Origin: Geopseudomonas sagittaria
GTDB lineage: Bacteria > Pseudomonadota > Gammaproteobacteria > Pseudomonadales > Pseudomonadaceae
DNA: 64,000 nucleotides
NCBI RefSeq assembly: GCF_900115715.1
Contig: NZ_FOXM01000015.1
Coordinates: 46,702 to 110,701, forward strand
Direction of reading: 5' to 3'
A model generated the notes under the pieces. That model was given only the letters and a program-made list of their open reading frames with translations. It was not told the DNA's origin and searched no databases. The position numbers and the translations under genes were made by a program. Positions 59,044 through 64,000 of this stretch are shown here, in pieces (within the stretch, counting starts at the first letter, position 1; every line of letters starts with the position of its first letter).

Positions 59044-61161
59044 ATGAGACAACCCCCCCACCAGATTGGCCTCTCGATCAGCCTGCTGGCCTTGGCCGTC
59101 GCCCAAGCGGCATTCGCAGCTGAAATTACCAGCGATACCATTGAGCCACAGGGCCAGGATCTCACCCTCGCCCCTTTCGTAATCAAGGGTGATGTGCTCG
59201 GTCAGGGCAGCGACGAGGAAGTCCGTACCTACGCCGGCAGCCGCAACGTGGTAGAGGCCAAGGATCTGAAGAAGGCCAGCGTGCGAGGCCTGGACGATGC
59301 CCTGCAGCGGGTACCCGGGGTGAAGATTTTCGACGAGACCGGTACTGGCGTGCTGCCGCAATTATCGGTGCGCGGCCTGTACGAAAGCCGCAGTGGCCGT
59401 GTGCAGGCGCTGGCCGACGGCGTTCCGCTGGCCCTCGGCCCCTACGGCCAGACCAGCCTGTCGCTGTTCCCGCAGACCCTGGCTACCGTCGAGCGCATCG
59501 ACGTTGCTCGTGGCGGCGCTGCCGTGCAGTACGGCCCGAACAACGTCGGCGGGGTGATCAACTTCATCAGCCCTCCGATCCCCGACGAGTGGGAAACCAC
59601 CCTGCAGGAGCGGGTCACCTTCGCCCCCGGCGGCCGGCAGCTGTTCGATAGCTACATCGGCACCGGCGGCCGGATCAACGACAGTTTCGCCCTGCAGCTT
59701 GACCTCAACACCATCGACGGCGAGTACGGCCGCGAGCATTCCGAGACTGCCGTACAGAACTACCGCCTGCGCGGCCAGTGGGACATTGACGACTCGCGCA
59801 GCCTGAGCTTCGGCGTGCAGCGCTACATCGCCGACATGGACCTCGCCGGCGCCCTCAGCGTAGCCGACTACAAGGATGATCCGCGCCAATCGACCCGTGA
59901 GCTCGACCGCTTCGAGGGCGACACCGACCGCGTCTGGGCCACCTGGAACCAGTACCTCGGCAGCTTCGGTCCGTTCGACAGCGTCGACTTCAGCTGGACC
60001 AACTTCGCCCACCATAGCTACCGCAACTTCATCGTCGGCCTGCCGTTCACCCCCGACGCCACCCCCGCTACCTTGCAGGATGCGCCCCGCGACTTCCGCG
60101 TGTGGGGCAGCGAGCCGCGCCTGAGCCTCTCCATCGACGGCGACACGGTCAGCCAGACCTGGGTGCTCGGTGCCCGCCTGGTCAAGGAGGATGTGGACTT
60201 CAAGGTCAACCGCGACAACCTGAGCACCGGTGCACATACTGTGTTCCGCGACTGGACCTTCGACGACGAGGGCAAGGCCGCCTATATCAGCAACGCCATC
60301 GGCCTGCTCGACGGCCGCCTGACCATCACCCCTGGGGTACGCTACGAGCACGCCACCATGGAGTACGAAGGCAAGGTCAACGGCGTAGCGCAGAAGCCGC
60401 AGGAAAAGACCGCCGAGGAATGGCTGCCGGGTCTCAGCGTCGGTTACCAGCTGAACGATGAGTGGTTCCTCTACGCCGACGCCCAGCGCTCGCTGCGCAT
60501 GCCGCAGATCACCTCGATCGTCTTCGACGGCGACGTGGCCGCCGAGCTGGCCTGGAACTACGAGACCGGTGTGCGCTTCAGCCCGAGCAACAACCTGCGC
60601 CTGGAAGCCGGCCTGTATCGCATCGATTTCAAAGATCAGATCGAATACAACTCGAGAACGACCCGCTTCGAGAACCTCGGCAGCACCCGTCACCAAGGCA
60701 TCGAGACCCAGGTGTTCTGGACGCCCGAAGCCCTGCCGCTGCTCGACCTGCACGCCAGCTATGCCTACCTGGAAGCCGAGCAGCGCTCCGGTCAGTTCGA
60801 CGGCAACGAAGTGCCCTTCTCCTCCAAGCACCAGCTGGCGGTCGACGGCCGCTACCGCTTCGCCGAACACTGGAGCTACAGCCTCGACGGCCTCTACGTG
60901 AGCAGCGCCTTCACCGACGCGGCCAACAGCGAGGACGAGAATGCCAATGCCTCGGTCGGCAAGATCCCCGGCTACTGGCTGTGGAACACCGCCCTAGAGC
61001 GCGAGTTCAAGATGCAGGACGGCAGCCAGTTGACCGCCTCGGCCGGCGTCAGCAACCTGTTCGACCGCGAATACTACTTCCGCGGCATCGACACCAGCCC
61101 GTGGGGCCGCCAGCCGGCGCCGGGTCGCACCCTGACCCTGGGCGTGAACTATCGCTTCTGA
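59044..61161 (+). CDS. pvuA: TonB-dependent vibrioferrin-type receptor
   Basis: 705 residues: signal peptide to about residue 27 (AVAQAAFA-AEI), no N-terminal signalling domain, plug domain (about 60-165; LDDALQRVPGVKIF, VRGLYESRSGRV, RGGAAVQYGPNNVGGVINF), then a 22-strand barrel ending with LTLGVNYRF, the terminal aromatic. It resembles FecA/PvuA receptors for carboxylate siderophores. Its location after pvsE and its own Fur box make ferric vibrioferrin the likely ligand. No pvuBCDE importer lies in the window. Confidence 0.88.
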   Translation: MRQPPHQIGLSISLLALAVAQAAFAAEITSDTIEPQGQDLTLAPFVIKGDVLGQGSDEEVRTYAGSRNVVEAKDLKKASVRGLDDALQRVPGVKIFDETGTGVLPQLSVRGLYESRSGRVQALADGVPLALGPYGQTSLSLFPQTLATVERIDVARGGAAVQYGPNNVGGVINFISPPIPDEWETTLQERVTFAPGGRQLFDSYIGTGGRINDSFALQLDLNTIDGEYGREHSETAVQNYRLRGQWDIDDSRSLSFGVQRYIADMDLAGALSVADYKDDPRQSTRELDRFEGDTDRVWATWNQYLGSFGPFDSVDFSWTNFAHHSYRNFIVGLPFTPDATPATLQDAPRDFRVWGSEPRLSLSIDGDTVSQTWVLGARLVKEDVDFKVNRDNLSTGAHTVFRDWTFDDEGKAAYISNAIGLLDGRLTITPGVRYEHATMEYEGKVNGVAQKPQEKTAEEWLPGLSVGYQLNDEWFLYADAQRSLRMPQITSIVFDGDVAAELAWNYETGVRFSPSNNLRLEAGLYRIDFKDQIEYNSRTTRFENLGSTRHQGIETQVFWTPEALPLLDLHASYAYLEAEQRSGQFDGNEVPFSSKHQLAVDGRYRFAEHWSYSLDGLYVSSAFTDAANSEDENANASVGKIPGYWLWNTALEREFKMQDGSQLTASAGVSNLFDREYYFRGIDTSPWGRQPAPGRTLTLGVNYRF

Positions 61162-61263
61162 GTGTCTCGGTTGCCTTCAATACCGCTCAGCCAATATGGC
61201 TGAGCGGTCGGAACCTCCCCACTTGATCTTGGTTGCATGCTCTACGCGGGGGCAACTAGACTC

Positions 61264-61608
61264 ATGACCATGAAACGCAACCTGCGACTCTGCCTGATTT
61301 TCCTGATCGGCCTGACGCTTCCCTTCGTGGGGATGGCGGGCGTGCAGGCACAGGTTGAGCCCTGTCCAATGCAGGTGAGCGACATGGCGACCATGGATAT
61401 GACGCCCGACTGCTGCGAGGACATGTTTAGTCCCACCGAGCATGGCAAGCTCTGCAAGACGGGACAGGAATGCAAGACCGCCAGCCTACTGCAGGTGACG
61501 GCGATCAAGCCTCCCGTTCCCCTGTCCGCCCCTGTGGCGACGCCCGACCACCACGATCTCCTGCCTGAGCGGTCTCCGTCCGGCCCTTGGCGTCCCCCCC
61601 GCGCCTGA
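61264..61608 (+). CDS. small exported Cys/Met-rich protein, cus-linked
   Basis: 114 residues from MTMKRNLRLCLIFLIGLTLP (an ATG two codons in is possible); signal peptide ends near VQAQ. The mature part is rich in Met, Cys and Asp: CPMQVSDMATMDMTPDCCEDM, then CKTGQECKT. It ends in a proline-rich tail. Position before a CusC-like gene and metal-ligand content suggest a periplasmic copper/silver-binding protein. I do not recognise a named family. Confidence 0.65.
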   Translation: MTMKRNLRLCLIFLIGLTLPFVGMAGVQAQVEPCPMQVSDMATMDMTPDCCEDMFSPTEHGKLCKTGQECKTASLLQVTAIKPPVPLSAPVATPDHHDLLPERSPSGPWRPPRA

Positions 61609-61686
61609 TTCCTGCTTTTCCCTGGATCACTGCCTCGCCCAGCGAGACGGCTGATCTCTGCGCGAAACATTACAGGAATCAAGAGC

Positions 61687-62943
61687 ATGAACATCCAACG
61701 TCACTCCCCGGGGTGGCCCAGCGCCGCGGCCCTGGCGGCGGCCGTGCTGGCATTGCCGAGCCAGGCGGCCCCGCTGACACTCGTCGAGGCCTTGCGCCTG
61801 GCCGAGTACAACGCCCCTTCGCTGGCCGCCGAGCAGGCCAAACTGCAAGCCGCCAGCAGTGCAGCCATTCCCGCTGGCGAACTGCCCGATCCCCAGCTGC
61901 GGCTGGGCATACAAAACTATCCCGTCGGCGGACCCGACCGCTGGAGCATCGACCGCGACTTTATGACCATGCAGATGGTCGGCGTCATGCAGGAGGTGCC
62001 CAACCGGGCCAAGCGCCAGGCGCGGGTCGAGGTGGCCGAGGCAGCGGTGGAGCGCGCCGCCGCCGACGGCACTGTCGAACGTCTGAACGTTCGCCTGGCC
62101 ACCGCGCTGGCGTGGATCGATCGCCTCGCGGTTGAACGCCAGATGGTGCTGTTCGCCGAGTTCATCCGCGAGAATCGCCTGCTGGCCGCCGCCGTGCAGG
62201 CACAGATCGCCGGTGGCCGGGGTCAGACCGCCGACGCGGTGAGGCCGAAACAGGAAGCGGCCCGCCTGGCCGAGCAGCAGGACGAGCTGGCCCAGCTGCA
62301 CGTTCGGGCGCGTGCTGCCCTGCGCCGCTGGATAGGCATGGCCGCCGACCGGCCGCTGGCTGGCGACTGGCCGCAATGGTCTGTCGAGCATACCCGTTAC
62401 AGCCACCAGTTACCCCGCCACCCGGCGCTGGCCGTCTTCGAGCCGATGACGCGCGAAGCACAAGCCAAGGTGCGGGAGGCGCAGGCGGAGAAGAAGTCCG
62501 ACTGGAGTTGGGAGCTCGACTACCAGCGCCGCGGCCGCGAGTTCGGCGACATGGTCGGTGTGCAGGTCAGTTTCGACCTGCCGCTGTTCCCCGGCTCCCG
62601 GCAGGATCCGAAAATCGCCGCCCGGCATGCCGAACTCAACCAGTTGGAGGCCGAGCGCGAAGCCCTGCTGCGCGAGCATGCCCAGCAACTGGAAGAAGAT
62701 CTGGCCGACTATCAGCGGCTGAAGCGGGCGCTGCAGCGCAACAGCGACAGCTTCGTGCCGCTGGCCCGGGAGAAGGGGGAGCTCAGTCTGGCCAGCTATC
62801 GCGCCGGCAAGGGCGATCTGCTCGGCGTCATCGCCGCCCGTCAGGAGCTGATCGAGGCTCGCCTGCGCCAGGTCGAGCTGGAGGCGCAGCGCGCTCGGAC
62901 CGGCGCGCGGCTGTATTTTTCCTACGGGGAGGAGCGGCCATGA
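61687..62943 (+). CDS. CusC/CzcC-like outer-membrane efflux protein
   Basis: 418 residues with a signal peptide (AVLALPSQAAP) and two repeated TolC-type helical halves: LTLVEALRLAEYNAPSLAAE near 30 and QVSFDLPLFPGSRQDPKIAARHAELNQLEAERE near 300 (in two parts). SYRAGKGDLLGVIAARQELIEARLRQ near 375 is typical of the family. It forms the outer-membrane duct for the CusB-like adaptor that follows with a 4-bp overlap. Confidence 0.9.
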   Translation: MNIQRHSPGWPSAAALAAAVLALPSQAAPLTLVEALRLAEYNAPSLAAEQAKLQAASSAAIPAGELPDPQLRLGIQNYPVGGPDRWSIDRDFMTMQMVGVMQEVPNRAKRQARVEVAEAAVERAAADGTVERLNVRLATALAWIDRLAVERQMVLFAEFIRENRLLAAAVQAQIAGGRGQTADAVRPKQEAARLAEQQDELAQLHVRARAALRRWIGMAADRPLAGDWPQWSVEHTRYSHQLPRHPALAVFEPMTREAQAKVREAQAEKKSDWSWELDYQRRGREFGDMVGVQVSFDLPLFPGSRQDPKIAARHAELNQLEAEREALLREHAQQLEEDLADYQRLKRALQRNSDSFVPLAREKGELSLASYRAGKGDLLGVIAARQELIEARLRQVELEAQRARTGARLYFSYGEERP

Positions 62944-64000
62944 CCACGCGAATCGGGCCGACAATCGCATTGTGCGGCCTGGCACTCGCTTTCGGCGCAG
63001 GCGGGGGTTACTGGTTCGCCCAGCAGCGCTCGTACGAGGTGGCCGACAAATCCAAACCTGCTGCCACCGCGCAGGACGAACGTCCGGTGCTGTACTGGTA
63101 CGACCCGATGTACCCGCAGCAGCGATTCGACAAACCGGGCAAGTCGCCCTTCATGGACATGCAGCTGGTGCCCCGCTATGCCGATGTCGACGCGGACAGC
63201 GCCGCCTTCAGCATCGATCCGCGACTGACCCAGAGTCTCGGCCTGCGTCTGGCGACCGTCAGCCGTGGGCCCTTTGCCTCCAGTCTGGAGGTGAGCGGCG
63301 TCCTAGCTTTCAACGAACGGGATGTCGCGGTGGTCCAGGCGCGCACCAGCGGCTTCGTCGAGCTGGTCTATTCCCATGCACCGGGCGATGTGCTGGCAGC
63401 CGGCGCGCCGCTGGCTGACCTGCTGGTACCGGAATGGGCCGCCGCCCAGGAAGAGTTTCTCGCCCTTGCGCGCAGTGGCGATGCCGAACTGCTGGCGGCA
63501 GCCCGCCAGCGCCTGCGCCTGGCCGGGATGCCGGCGACGTTGATCGCCCGGGTGGAGCGCAGCGGCAAGGCCCAGCCAACCCTGACCATCGCCAGCCCCA
63601 TCAGCGGCGTGTTGCAGGAACTGGCGGTGCGCACGGGCATGAGCGTGGCGGCCGGCGCAACCCTGGCGCGGATCAACGGCCTGGACAGCGTCTGGCTGGA
63701 GCTGGCGGTGCCGGAAGCCGAGGCCGGGGTGCTGGCCGCCGGCCAGACGGTCGAGGCGCGCCTGCCGGCCTTCGCCGGCGAGGTGCTGACGGGCCGGGTG
63801 GCCGCCATCCTGCCCGAGGCGAACGCCGATAGCCGTACCCTGCGCGTCCGCGTCGAACTGGCCAACCCCGACGGGCGCCTGCGACCGGGGTTGACAGCGC
63901 AGGTACGCCTGAATCGGGCGAGCGAACAGGGCGTGTTGTGGGTGCCGAGCGAGGCCGTCATCCGCACCGGCCGGCGGGCGCTGGTCATGCTCGCCGAAGA
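62940..64000 (+). CDS. cusB: CusB-like efflux adaptor (partial at window end)
   Basis: About 353 residues visible; cut by the end of the window. After a signal-anchor (ALCGLALAFGAGGGYW) comes the heavy-metal-binding segment VLYWYDPMYPQQRFDKPGKS followed by PFMDMQLVPRY, which holds the CusB copper/silver methionines. Lipoyl/barrel-sandwich (ARTSGFVELVYSHAPGDVL) and beta-barrel regions follow. ATG overlaps the upstream stop. A CusA-type RND pump is expected next. Confidence 0.92.
   Translation, partial: MTTRIGPTIALCGLALAFGAGGGYWFAQQRSYEVADKSKPAATAQDERPVLYWYDPMYPQQRFDKPGKSPFMDMQLVPRYADVDADSAAFSIDPRLTQSLGLRLATVSRGPFASSLEVSGVLAFNERDVAVVQARTSGFVELVYSHAPGDVLAAGAPLADLLVPEWAAAQEEFLALARSGDAELLAAARQRLRLAGMPATLIARVERSGKAQPTLTIASPISGVLQELAVRTGMSVAAGATLARINGLDSVWLELAVPEAEAGVLAAGQTVEARLPAFAGEVLTGRVAAILPEANADSRTLRVRVELANPDGRLRPGLTAQVRLNRASEQGVLWVPSEAVIRTGRRALVMLAE

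Overview
The window looks like a chromosomal stretch from a high-GC member of the Pseudomonadaceae (Pseudomonas, Stutzerimonas or Azotobacter type). The reasons are an MvaT-type H-NS protein, the pseudomonad-style cobalamin set (CobG/H/I/J/L/K/M/E with CbiD, CobN+ChlI+vWA chelatase), the urease order ureD-A-B-C-E-(J)-F-G next to urtABCDE, and pseudomonad palindromic repeats. This assignment is inference; there is no rRNA or tRNA in the window.

Positions 1 to about 16500 are accessory DNA, visibly less GC-rich than the rest. It opens with the end of a putative Gamma-Mobile-Trio (GMT) element: GmtZ C-terminus, GmtX, a VPA1267-like protein and a RecD-like helicase. Possible cargo follows: an orphan AbiEi-like protein, a BPSL0761 protein, a divergent Hfq-like/unknown operon facing an Xre regulator across a perfect palindrome, and IS3 debris. 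A second block holds mvaT-like, tnpR with a res-like site, a response regulator plus multi-PAS/GAF diguanylate cyclase, and a two-gene SF2 helicase unit. A 27-bp direct repeat (8382-8408 and 15122-15148) brackets most of this block. It ends in a broken aldehyde dehydrogenase and a small inverted-repeat element.

Positions 16552 to 34590 are a cobalamin locus made of several operons: cobG-cobH-cobI-cobJ (minus, behind a B12 riboswitch), cobL-cbiD-cobK (plus), cobW-cobN-chlI-chlD-like-cbiM-like (minus, behind a second B12 riboswitch) and cobE-cobM (plus). A broken zeta-type toxin-antitoxin pair sits inside it.

Positions 34996 to 50435 form a urea locus. The minus-strand operon runs from a huge sensor kinase fused to an NCS1-type transporter, through a LuxR-type response regulator, to ureD, ureA, ureB, ureC, ureE, a mini-UreJ, ureF and ureG. 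Divergent urtABCDE encodes the urea ABC importer. The shared intergenic region has three TACGTCA/TGACGTA half-sites, a good candidate operator. The picture is sense urea, import it, hydrolyse it.

Positions 50878 to 61161 are a Fur-box-flanked vibrioferrin-type siderophore locus: HpcH/HpaI aldolase, pvsA, pvsB, pvsC, pvsD, pvsE, then a FecA-like TonB receptor. The last part (61264-64000) begins a Cus-type copper/silver efflux operon: a small Cys/Met-rich exported protein, a CusC-like outer-membrane factor, and a CusB-like adaptor cut by the window end.
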